From: Entamoeba invadens IP1
Taxonomy: Eukaryota > Evosea > Mastigamoebida > Endamoebidae
DNA: 28,898 nt
Direction of reading: 5' to 3'
NCBI RefSeq assembly: GCF_000330505.1
Contig: NW_004191732.1
Coordinates: 12,171-41,068, forward strand
Part shown: positions 1 through 9,598 of the stretch, piece by piece
Position numbering within the stretch: position 1 is the stretch's first letter
Layout of the letters: each line of letters opens with the position of its first letter
Program-made: the position numbers and the translations under genes
The notes under the pieces: generated by a model
The model's database searches: none
Seen by the model: only the letters and a program-made list of their open reading frames with translations
What the model was told of the DNA's origin: nothing

Positions 1-1540
1 TTTATTTAATTAATTAATCAATCAATTGGAAATGTGTTTTATAGTTATAATGTGAAAGTCATTTTTAATATAACTATTGATCGTGTTGATAATCATTTTA
101 TTCAAATATGATATTTAATTTGTGTTATCATAAAAGGGGTCGGAAAAAAATTTTTTTTAATAATTTTTGGTGAATAATGGTAAAATGTTTTATAAATGTT
201 ATTTGATTGTATTTTTTTATTTAAACAAAAAGAAAAAAAACATCATTTACATTTTGCCTGAGCATTTTTTCGAAGTGTTTAGAAGAAGGCAGTTAAAGTC
301 TATTTATATTACAATGAAAAGCTGAGTTATTACAGAATTTATTTGAAAGAAAAACGGAAACAGCTAACAATCATAAGACATATAACCAAATATACATAAA
401 TTTTTAATTAAATTTTATTATAATATATTAGTGTAGTAAACACGGTGTTTGTTAGTCTTATATCGTTTGAATTAACAAACCAAATTATCATCTTTGCAGT
501 CTGCATCATTGTCTTTCTTAATTATCTTCAGAGTAATTTAAATCAAGTCTTTTTGTCATTGTTGTTTTTTGTGCTTTATTTTGTCTTCATAAACACATGA
601 GTTCAAGTCTTAGTTGTCACTGTCATGGTTTTGATGATGTTAAACATAATAAACAAACTGTTTGACCTTGCAATGAACGAGATAATTTGATATTGTCGCT
701 TTTGAAGATCTCCTTATAATTGGTAAAAATAAAACTTACATTTTTTTCTAGATCATGTTTACGATAAAACAATACCAAGTATGTAAATTTTGATTATTAG
801 TAAAGTTAGTGCATTATGAAATTATTTTGCTTGGATATTGTCAAATGAAAAATAATTTTGTTTTTAAATGTTTAATATGTTGTCAGTCCATGATTTATAT
901 TATAATTAATGATATTGCGAAAGGAAAAATGGAATTGTATTAAATAATAAATTAACTATTTATTATTATAATTTAACGATATCTGGACCTAAAATTTACT
1001 AATAAAAATAATAAATTTACTATTAAATTATAATAAAACCATAAATGTCATTTTACTTATGCTCAAATCCGAATTGAATGATCACGAATTGATTCATTTG
1101 ACACAACGTATCGAAGCTGTAGTTGTCGTTGTGTATCTCTTTTAAATTATACAAGTGTTGAGTAGTTTTCATTACTTTTCACACCCACCATTTGATTCAA
1201 TTTTTGAAACAAGTTATAGTATAAATTATAATAAATTTATTAATGTTTATAGTTATTTTATTCTTCTTTATAAAAGTGTGTGCTTAAATCCCCAAAATGT
1301 TGCATATATTAACTGTAATAAAATGAACAATATAGTCCATCAAATAGTAAGAAAGTTGTTGATAATCATTTTTTATAATTAGTGGATTAAGGTATAAGAA
1401 CACCTCTAAAATAAACAACACATCAACTTTCACTTTGGCACCATGTCTTCTTAATAACGTATTAAGCTGATAACAGTCATTGTCTCCATGATGTTTTCAA
1501 CAATTATATTGAAATGCACTTTTGGGCAAGCATTTTAACT

Positions 1541-1943
1541 GGCGGAAAACCCGCTTCACTACCATTTACTTGTTTTATTGTATAGAAAAATAACGTTTTT
1601 GGCATTTTGCCGATTTTTATAATAAAAAAATAATACGGTGGCGAAAAACCGCTTTAGATCTTTTTTGTCTTTTCGTAACCAAATTCTTATTGTTTTATTA
1701 TAAAATCTTATCCAATAACCAAATAATACCTTTTAAAATTGTGAAAAAATAGTGTGTTTTTTCTCGGCATACAAATATTTTTAACCAAATGTATTGAATA
1801 ACATACAAAAACACACAATAAACTTAAATTTATTCACCATACAGAAATGATTGCCGCACTTTCGGATCGTCCACAGTATCCTCCCAGTCTTTTTTTAAAC
1901 ATTTCTCTGCACGGCGGGAAAAACCGCTTTACTACCATTTACT
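1541..1943 (+). repeat. dispersed GCGG-AAAA-CCGC hairpin motif, three copies
   Basis: Three similar copies sit at 1541-1560, 1637-1656 and 1912-1931. Each has the form GGCGG, an A-rich spacer, then CCGCTTT, so the G-rich and C-rich parts can pair as a small hairpin. The first and third copies are both followed by ACTACCATTTACT, so the similarity extends to about 30 bases. A fourth, inverted copy lies at 2861-2878 (AAAGCGGTTTTTTTCACC). In this AT-rich DNA such GC-containing repeats stand out. They could be transposon ends or protein-binding sites; I cannot tell which. Confidence 0.5.
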
Positions 1944-2860
1944 GATAAAATTACATATAATTATAACCAAAGTTTCAATTTGCCTCAAATAATCGAGGTT
2001 TTTGTGAAAAAAAAGCAACAAACACGAGAAATTCTAACGGACATGTGCAGCGCCCTTTTACCGCTTCTGATAATTTACACAAAATTATCCGTTTTACATT
2101 GTTTTTATTGACCAATATTAATAAATTGCTTCGTTTATTTTATAAAAAGTTTCAAAAAGCAAGTACAACGAAATTAGTCATTTATCGCTTGTTTGACAGG
2201 CACTTGAAAAACCGTTGGGGATGGATGCACTCACGTTCAGTTTGTGAGTAAGTCCAAAGTGCGTTTTTTCAATTTGGCAGTGAAATGCATTTCTGAGCGA
2301 ATGAGGAATCCAACAAGAGGGGGTGTGTAATAAAGGTGCAGTCTGTTTTTGCTGAGAGACATTGAAAAGTGGTGTATCAAAAACGTGTGCTGGCCCATAT
2401 CTTTACAATGTTGCTCGAGAGATAATTGATTTGACTGTTGAGTATTTGTTTAATGGATGATTAAAAAATGAGAAAAAAAAATAAAGAAGTGAAAGGGGTG
2501 TGAAAAAAAGGTACACTCGCGGGTTAGTGTTTTTGAATTTTTTATTTATGCAAAAATTGAAAAAATATTTAATAAAAAGTTTTTTTATTTGATAAATTCT
2601 GAGTTGTTTTTTGGTTATTTTGGCTTCAAAGAACAGTTTCGAAGTCAATATTTCTTGCTCCTTCTTTTATCATTCGGCAAATCCAGCCTTTACTTTACAT
2701 AAAAAACAATTCACAAATTTCAATAACAAACATCGGCATCTAGAAAACGTAATAGATATTCTTGTAAACCTTATTATATTGAATCAAATCGAGGAAAAGT
2801 AAAAAAAATAAACTATACAAAAAACTATAATCATATTATCATTTAACCATTAAATTATTA

Positions 2861-2878
2861 AAAGCGGTTTTTTTCACC
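2861..2878 (-). repeat. inverted copy of the GCGG-AAAA-CCGC motif
   Basis: Read on the minus strand this is GGTGAAAAAAACCGCTTT, closely matching the plus-strand copy at 1637-1656. Its opposite orientation to the three copies at 1541-1943 leaves open that the 1.5-2.9 kb segment is bounded by related inverted ends. Confidence 0.4.
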
Positions 2879-3465
2879 CCTTTATAAGTTTTGAAATAGA
2901 TTGTTTTTATCGTTGATGGCATTGATCAGATGGTAATTTATGTGTGATGATATACTTAAAAAGTATCATTCAATAATTGATATCGTTTAAAGATATGTAA
3001 CGATAATTTAATAACTTATATTAATGATATATAAAATTTTGACAAAATTACAGCTATTTTATGTCCACCAAATGACGTTAAAAGACTGACTATATTAGAA
3101 ATTGAGAATAGATATAATTGTGGTTTAAATGCTTATTTTGTAATATGTAATAATTGTGATTATTTTAATAAAAACTTGTGTTCAACTTATTAGTGAACAC
3201 TAAGTTGTTAACCAATTTTTATATTATTATTATAATAAATCTGTTCTTTGTAATTATTATATTTTATTTTTATATTTTTGGTTTTACGATTTTGACAAAT
3301 CAAATGCATTTATCACCAAAAAATTACTTGTTTATATAGATTGCCAAATTCTTGATTTCAATACTATTAAGTTGGATTTTTTTTATTCACAAAACCAAAA
3401 AAGTAAAAAAGAAAATAAGATTGTATTACGCTATTAAGTACTAATTATACGGGTTTTATATTTAT

Positions 3466-3560
3466 AAAATCGGATTGGAACAAGTTTTGATTGGATATAA
3501 AACCAAATCCGATAGAATACCAATCCGATAGAAGTCCAATCCGATAAAGTATCGACTGTA
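3466..3560 (-). mobile_element. putative pogo/Tigger-like transposon end
   Basis: Read on the minus strand this begins TA-CAGTCGATACTTTATC and continues with three near-identical units of 16-17 bases containing TATCGGATTGG. A further copy, in the same orientation, lies at 3469-3478. A TA target dinucleotide, a CAGT start and subterminal short direct repeats are the usual form of Tc1/mariner-pogo superfamily ends. No matching partner end or transposase was found nearby, so this is probably a solo relic. Confidence 0.35.
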
Positions 3561-4610
3561 TTAATTGTTTTAAAGCTTCTTGTATTTTTTGTTGTCACAT
3601 CACTTCAAAAATTTGTGGAATAAAAACTTAAATTATAATAAATAATAATAAATACAACAATTTTAAATAAAAAAATTATAAAAAAACATATTGTTTTAAT
3701 GGTTTCAAAGACAGATTTAATAATTTTGATAATATTTACTATCTATAGACTAGATTGAATCTGATTGGTCTGTTTTTTTTTCACTCGCACTTTATCCTTA
3801 AAATGTTATGAAGTGGCGGCTCTAGAGCGTTCTTTTTGTTATTCAACAAACAAAAATTACATAAAACTTAAAACCAAAATCGGGGAAAATGTCCTAATCG
3901 GAACTGCGCTAATTATATTTTTTTCCAATTTTGTTCTATTTCGGGCTGTCAAAATTGACTCCCAAATATATATTAATAATAAAAATAAAATACTGTTTTC
4001 TGCTAATTGTGACTAATATTTAGTTTCGTTTTTTTTGATAAAAAACATTATTTTAATGAAAATTTTACAAATAACAATTACAAAGATTAGAAAATACTAT
4101 TTAAAAATAATACTGTACTTTCATAATCAACATATTATTTTATGTCAAATTAAAAATAACAAGTATTATCCATTTTTAGTTTAAAACTTAGAATAATTAA
4201 CACAATTTGATTGAGAAAACGTTTATCATGGAAAATTTTACAATGTATATTTACAAAATTGTTGTAATATATTAGAAAATATATTTTTAACTAAAAAGTA
4301 ACATACAAATAATTAAATAAAATTATTCTAACATTCACAACTTTATAATTAATATTTTATTTAAAAATATATTAATTATAAAATCCCCAAATAAAAAATT
4401 AACACAAACATAAAATATCAAAAGTCATTTTTTTATTTTATTGATTTTAAATGATTTTACTCAAAGTGTATAAACTTTTGTTAATATCTTTCAATTCAGA
4501 ACATTTGTTCCAAAAATGACAAAATAACTTTCCATTAACTATTTTTTTTAAATTAGACAGCATATGTTAAAAAAATTGTAAATTATTAAACTAAAAGTTG
4601 AAAAATCAAT

Positions 4611-5753
4611 TTATTTTTTTAAAACTTTACAATGATCTGGAAACGCATTTTCATCTATTATTTCCACACTATTTGGAATCTCAACTCTTTTCAAATTATT
4701 GCAACCATTGAAACAATACCCACAAATATGTACAAGTCCTTCATTTAAATTAACCACTTTAAGTTCATAACACTTTGAAAAACAACCAAAAGGTAATACA
4801 TTGACATCACACCCAATTTCAATTTCTTTGAGTGACAAACACATCTCGAATGCATTATTCCATAGTTTATTAACTGATTTTTGAATATTGATAATTTGAA
4901 GTGATGTGCACATACTAAAGCATTGAGTTTTAATTTCGTTTAAAGTAGATGGAAGAATTATTTTAGTTAATGTAGCACAATTTTTAAAACATCCGTTACC
5001 AAGAGATGTCACATTGTCAGGAATTTCAACTTCTTTGAGAGAAGTACATCCTTCAAATAAATGATCTTCAAATTGAGTTACCAAAATTTGTTCTGTTGAA
5101 TTTTTTATATATTTTCTGTGAGTAAAAGAAAATTTTGTGAGAAATTCACAATTTTCAAAACACGCAAATCCAATTGTTTTCACTCTTGTTGGAATTTCAA
5201 TCGATTTCAAATTTTTACATGATGAAAATGCACGAGCACCCAAAGAAGAAATTGTCAATGGAAGGTGGAGTGTAGATATATAACTTATATTTTCAAAACA
5301 TTTTGGAGCCAGTGAAGTTATAAAAGAATTGCAAGTGTCACAGAAAATTTGTGAAAGTTGTTCTTTGAATTTCAAAGTGTCATTTTTTGTAAAAGTAATG
5401 TTTTTAAACACAAAGTTGCTATTTTTGTTGTTTGCAAATGTAATAAAGTCCACTTCATACCAAATAACCACTTTGAAAAAAACTGTATTTGAAATTACTT
5501 CACTGTTGTTCACAACACATTTTTTATCGAAAAACTCTTTACCAAAAATTTCACTATTTTTCGTATAAACATGAAAAGTTTCTATATTGGGAAAGTAATT
5601 TAAAGTGTTTTTAGTTAACGGTATTGGATTGTAATGAAAATTGTCCATAATTTTGTTAAACTTTTTACAGACTAAAGAGAGTGTAACAAAGTTGACAAAT
5701 TTTGGAAAATATTGTGAAACGACCATCATGTGGTAACCGTCTAGTTTGCTCAT
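4611..5753 (-). CDS. BspA-like leucine-rich-repeat protein
   Basis: This is an intact 380-residue reading frame. Residues 1-60 form the N-terminal domain common to Entamoeba BspA-like proteins (MMVVSQYF, SLVCKKFNKIM, FHYNPIPLT, YFPNIETFHVY), somewhat F-box-like. Residues from about 150 to the end are Treponema-type LRRs of about 23 residues with the core I-P-x-x-V-x-x-I-G-x-x-C-F-x-x-C-x-x-L. One repeat near residue 205-235 is extended by an insertion (FTHRKYIKNSTEQILVTQ). There is no signal peptide or membrane segment. The family is large in Entamoeba and some members are reported at the cell surface by an unclear route; the exact role here is unknown. A TATA-like and a GAAC-like box lie just upstream of the start. 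It is paralogous to the gene at 20166-21409. Confidence 0.88.
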   Translation of the reverse strand: MSKLDGYHMMVVSQYFPKFVNFVTLSLVCKKFNKIMDNFHYNPIPLTKNTLNYFPNIETFHVYTKNSEIFGKEFFDKKCVVNNSEVISNTVFFKVVIWYEVDFITFANNKNSNFVFKNITFTKNDTLKFKEQLSQIFCDTCNSFITSLAPKCFENISYISTLHLPLTISSLGARAFSSCKNLKSIEIPTRVKTIGFACFENCEFLTKFSFTHRKYIKNSTEQILVTQFEDHLFEGCTSLKEVEIPDNVTSLGNGCFKNCATLTKIILPSTLNEIKTQCFSMCTSLQIINIQKSVNKLWNNAFEMCLSLKEIEIGCDVNVLPFGCFSKCYELKVVNLNEGLVHICGYCFNGCNNLKRVEIPNSVEIIDENAFPDHCKVLKK

Positions 5754-5773
5754 GTTTTATTTTTTTTATTTTT

Positions 5774-5787
5774 GTGTTTCTTATATT
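5774..5787 (-). promoter_or_regulatory. TATA-like core promoter of the BspA-like gene
   Basis: On the minus strand AATATAAGAAACAC lies about 20-35 bases upstream of the ATG. It resembles the Entamoeba TATA-like plus GAAC arrangement seen upstream of three other genes in this window. It is a weak match to the published consensus. Confidence 0.3.
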
Positions 5788-6440
5788 TTGTTTTAATATT
5801 TGAGTTAATTCAACTCAACATAAAAATTATTCAAGTTTATTAAATGCGTGATGATTAAGCATTTGATTCGTCTTTTGGAGTCGTTTGAGAATGATAAATA
5901 ATAAAACAAAGGTGACTCAAATATTTGAAATAAAAAGTAGATTTATCGAAAAACGTCTGGCTCGTTTGCGAATTATAGTAAAATATAATATTTATTGCTA
6001 TAATTTGAAAACCATTTTGTATTATTTCAAAAACATTAATTTAAATAATGTAAAACAAACAATGATAAATAAAAGCAAATTTTTAATTAAAAATATTTAA
6101 TTCACATTTATAAATTAAATTTCAAATTTAAAACTAAATTTTGTTGGTGAGCTTGTGTCAATACTTTACACAGTCAATTACAACCACTTATTTTATAGTT
6201 TTGGAATTAAAAACACAACTTCATTGTTTTAGTCCTAACTTCAATAATTAAATTAATATATAATAGTTTTAATGTTATTTAAATACAGTAAAAAGTGTTT
6301 ATTTGTGGGTTTTTAAACAGAGAAAAAACGTTTATTTGTGGGTTTATCATGATTAGGTAGTATATTCTATTCACTTTTTAATTCAAAAAATTAATGAAAG
6401 ATTTTATTTTTAAGAAATAATTCTATTTATATTACAGTTA
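5788..6440. other. intergenic, no gene recognised
   Basis: This AT-rich stretch holds a 71-codon open frame at 5885-6100 with low-complexity content (many I, K, N) and no recognisable motif. I treat it as non-coding. A short direct repeat, GTTTATTTGTGGGTTT, occurs at about 6297 and 6329. Confidence 0.5.
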
Positions 6441-6680
6441 GTTTCATTTTGTTTTAACTTTGTTTCAAAACAAATAGAAAACGTTTCAAAATAAACCAAA
6501 AATGCAGATTTTTTCAACTTTGTTTTAAAACAAAATAATTTTGTTTCAAAATAAATATAATTGTACCAAATGAAATCAAAAGTGTTTCAAAATAATATAA
6601 TGTTTCAAATTAATACAAAAATGTATCAAAATAAAATAAATTTGTTTCATAAAGCTATAATTTTGTTTCAAAATAATATT
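6441..6680. repeat. degenerate tandem array with a period of about 20.4 bp
   Basis: Twelve units beginning GTTTC (or a variant) start at 6441, 6462, 6483, 6504, 6522, 6543, 6563, 6583, 6602, 6623, 6643 and 6665. The typical unit is TTTGTTTCAAAATAAATA. The mean spacing is about 20.4 bases, close to two helical turns. A higher-order repeat of about 61 bases (three units) is visible: the segment from about 6447 resembles the one from about 6509. It lies downstream of the dead transposase. Confidence 0.75.
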
Positions 6681-6771
6681 AAAAACAATTTAATTAACAT
6701 TTTCCATTAGAGGTCTTCTTTATTAATCACTTTTGTCGATACTTGACCAAGAAAATGACTAACACATTTTC

Positions 6772-7288
6772 TTAACTCAATTTTTCGATATCTTCAAAGC
6801 ATCTGGCCATATTCGTTAACATTTGAAGTAAGTTTTCATTTGGTAATTTACCAACTCGACTTTTCCAAATACCGAAAATCATTTCTATTCGATTGCATTT
6901 TGGTAATAGGGTGCATTAAACAACACCTTACACCCTCTAGCGTTTGCTGCAGATATAATATCTCTCTATGTACAGAAGCATTGTCCATTACAAAGACTAT
7001 GTTTCCAAGTAAAGCAACATAATTTTCAACAAGAAGTTTAAAGGATGCACTAAACATTTCACCATTGACTGTTTCGTTAAATACTCGACAAAATTTGTCA
7101 CCTAATTCGGATATCGAGCTGACCCAACTCAAGTTAATTATTTTCAATTTTGTCGTTCTGAAGTGGTTTTTTACACGTGAACCCCATTTTCTTGTTCGGA
7201 CATTACCAACCTTCCAATGAGACTCATCGACAAAGACAATATCATAACCACTTCTTTGAAGTTGTAACAACTCTGATAATTTTTGTTA
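6772..7288 (-). pseudogene. Tc1/mariner-type DDE transposase, truncated and frameshifted
   Basis: The C-terminal catalytic half of a DDE_3-type transposase is readable. FVDESHWKVG carries the first Asp, and IVFVMDNASVHR carries the second Asp about 80 residues later. After an apparent reading-frame change near 6905-6915 comes PYYQNAIE, and after another IEMIFGIWKSRVGKL, which corresponds to the usual NPIE(x)W end with the catalytic Glu. The second Asp to Glu distance is about 32 residues as it stands, near the DD34E spacing. The frame then runs to a stop at 6772. The N-terminal helix-turn-helix part is missing: an in-frame stop lies at 7286-7288 and an inverted repeat follows at 7311. It therefore cannot encode an active enzyme. 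Confidence 0.85.
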
Positions 7289-7310
7289 CTCGAACCTCTT
7301 TGTTGTCAAT

Positions 7311-7339
7311 TATAAACTGTTTTTCAAAAGTCGGTACTG
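7311..7339 (+). repeat. left arm of a 29-bp perfect inverted repeat
   Basis: The arm reads TATAAACTG, then TTTTTCAAAAG, then TCGGTACTG, and is the exact reverse complement of 8289-8317. It begins 23 bases upstream of the truncated transposase frame. Outer flanks carry TATA; inner flanks start CAGTACC. Either the arms bound the ~1-kb segment between them, or they are the ends of two separate elements facing away from each other. Confidence 0.9.
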
Positions 7340-8288
7340 TCATATTTTTAGAACTTCCTAAAATCCCGTTTTTTATTTTTGTTTTTTCCTAAAAAAACAA
7401 AAAACAAAAAATCGAAAGTACCGACTTTATTTTGAAAAAAATACCAATCCCGTTCAATTATTTTCGTACATATTCGGGAAAATATCGGAATATTAGCCAT
7501 CTTTTTCCAAAAAACCCGATCCCGTTATTTGATTTGACCATAACTCGATACTTCGCAACATATACACAGCATTGTTGACCTAAAAGCACAACAATTTACG
7601 TTTAAGTGAATTGGGATGGTGTTGTTTGTGTCGAGTTTAACTGATATTACTTTCGTTAAAAATATTTCATTAAAACAACATGTGGTTATCTTCTCTGAAT
7701 AAAAAATAATGAAATAAAGAGTTCCAAAAACACCAAAAATTACAGCAAATGTTTGATAATTTTGACAGGCATAAGTCAAAATTGTCAAAGGGCAACACTA
7801 GAAAAATAATACAAAATAACAATATTGTTTTGTTATTGGATATTTTAAAAAAGATGTTCTCACTGAAATGCTCAAAAAGAATGTCGACTTTATAAAACCC
7901 AACAAAGATAAATTATCAAATCATTTTGTTATTTTTATTGTTTTTGTGACAACACTACTAAGCATACTAATCTTCGAACTAAGCTTTTGTTTTGTGAATA
8001 TTTCATTAATTATTAAAATGTTTGATAATGAAAAAATTTGACATTAAGTTTATTTGCTTTTGTACTAAAATGCACTTTTGGGATAATTCGTGTGTTTTTA
8101 TGAAACAAAAATCCCGTTATTTCGAATTTTATATGGAATTTTTTAATGCTTAAAAATTCTTCAAGTAAAAAAATATTTTTTGAAGACCGTTTTTCTCTTT
8201 TTAACTTGGAAAAAATAAGCGATATTTATTACAAAAAAACGATTCCCAAAAATAATAAACAAAATAAATGCAAAAAATCGGGACACCT

Positions 8289-8317
8289 CAGTACCGACTT
8301 TTGAAAAACAGTTTATA
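8289..8317 (-). repeat. right arm of the 29-bp perfect inverted repeat
   Basis: This is the reverse complement of 7311-7339 over all 29 bases. It reads CAGTACCGAC, then TTTTGAAAAAC, then AGTTTATA on the plus strand. Confidence 0.9.
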
Positions 8318-9598
8318 TTTATTTCGAATATACGTTTATAACAATTATTAATATTTTTTTGTACTTTTAATTTGTCAGAATTTATATCATATAATATAAG
8401 TTTAATGACATTATTCGATTTGTGTATGTTGCAATTATAATAGTTGTTCAATTAAATTCAATAAACAAAAAGTTGACAATAATTATTTTAAAAGATTGTT
8501 GTTTAATTAAAATAAATTACACAATTTAATTAAATTAATCATACTTTAAGACTTTTATTATTTCATTAAAGTTAAATAATACATAAACCCATAATTTTTA
8601 AGAATCAAAGACAATTCAATTCAAAAGAAAAGAATTAATTTAAAGAGTAATTGAATTGTGCTTATGGTGGGTTTGGTTAAAATGTTTTCAAAATAATATA
8701 TAATTAAAAATTTATAATTAAATAACATTTATTGATGTTGTTGTTAAAATATTTGATTAATAAAACAATAGTATAAAATAATGAAATATGTTATGAATTA
8801 CTCAATAATAGATTCCTCAATCCATAAAAGTTATAGTACATAATTCTATTTTTTTAATATTTTTAATTGTTTTTGTTTCAACTTTATTCACAATTCAAAT
8901 ATCTTTCTTATTTTTCCCAATATTTTACGTTGAACCATCTTATTATAATGAATGTTTAGTACAAATGGATTTTTTCTTATTTAAAAATAGCATTAGGAGT
9001 AATTATCCCGTTTTTTATATTAAACATGAGCCGTGTTAAAACCAAAAATGGTTTTCTGTTCTAAATGTATTTTGGTTTGGACATGACGTGTCAGCCACAA
9101 TTAGCTTTGTTTTTTTGGCGGGAGATAGAAAATTGGTCGACCGTGTTCTTATTTTTGAAAAACAATCAACAAAAGGCTGTTTCGGCCAAATGTATTTTAT
9201 ATTTATTTATTTGAATTTTTTTAAAAAAATAAAACTATAATAAAATAAAAATTTTGTGTCAATTTCATTTTGAAAGCCAGCAATGTTTTTAAAAAACATT
9301 AGAGTTTGTTGTAAAAATTTGTACCAGTCGCCAAAGTTGCCCTTTTTATCAATTTTTACACAAATAATTGTTTAAAACCCCGGGAATTAGGTAAAAATTG
9401 AAAAAATTGGGAAAAATTTAGGAAAAAAACTGAAACGACGAATATTTTATATTTCGAACATGATCCCGATATTTTCCAATTTTTATTGACCAAAAAGCCC
9501 AGGACAATTTTTCCGACTAACTCTATTTGGATTTGTATGGATTATTTTTAAAACATGACACTATTTGTTGAAAAAAAAACATATAATCTAAACATAAA
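8318..9598. other. intergenic, upstream of the kinase gene
   Basis: No gene is recognised. The part from about 9000 to 9540 is less AT-biased, with motifs such as TTGGCGGGAGATAG, GGTCGACCG, TTCGGCCAAA and CCCCGGGAATTAGG, but no open frame. It may be an old mobile-element remnant. I see no clear TATA-like or GAAC box near the kinase start. Confidence 0.45.

Larger units (their letters stand above)
1..4610. other. long AT-rich intergenic region, no gene recognised
   Basis: This stretch has only short chance reading frames with low-complexity translations. I see no recognisable protein motif, tRNA box pair or rRNA. What it does contain is a small repeated hairpin motif (around 1541, 1637, 1912 and inverted at 2861) and a cluster of AATCCGATA units ending at 3558; both are listed separately. 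A minus-strand stretch near 470-710 has protein-like pieces in several frames but is too broken to call. Confidence 0.6.
7311..8317. mobile_element. about 1-kb segment bounded by 29-bp inverted repeats
   Basis: The arms (7311-7339 and 8289-8317) are perfect inverted copies with TATA at the outer edges, as expected for a Tc1/mariner-type non-autonomous element with TA target duplication. A third, altered copy of the terminal sequence (AGTACCGACTTT, then TGAAAAAA after an ATTT insertion) is at 7417-7440, in the same orientation as the right arm. The interior has no convincing gene; an 87-codon frame at 7525-7788 (minus) shows no motif I recognise. The pair lies next to a related-looking dead transposase. 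Confidence 0.6.

Noticed and set aside
470..710. Minus-strand protein-like pieces (for example KIIKKDNDADCKDDNLVC)
   Set aside because: The pieces lie in different frames with many stops and no family signature; too weak to call a pseudogene.
3765..4016. 83-codon open frame
   Set aside because: No recognisable motif, no neighbouring signal, and low-complexity C-terminus; probably chance or transposon debris.
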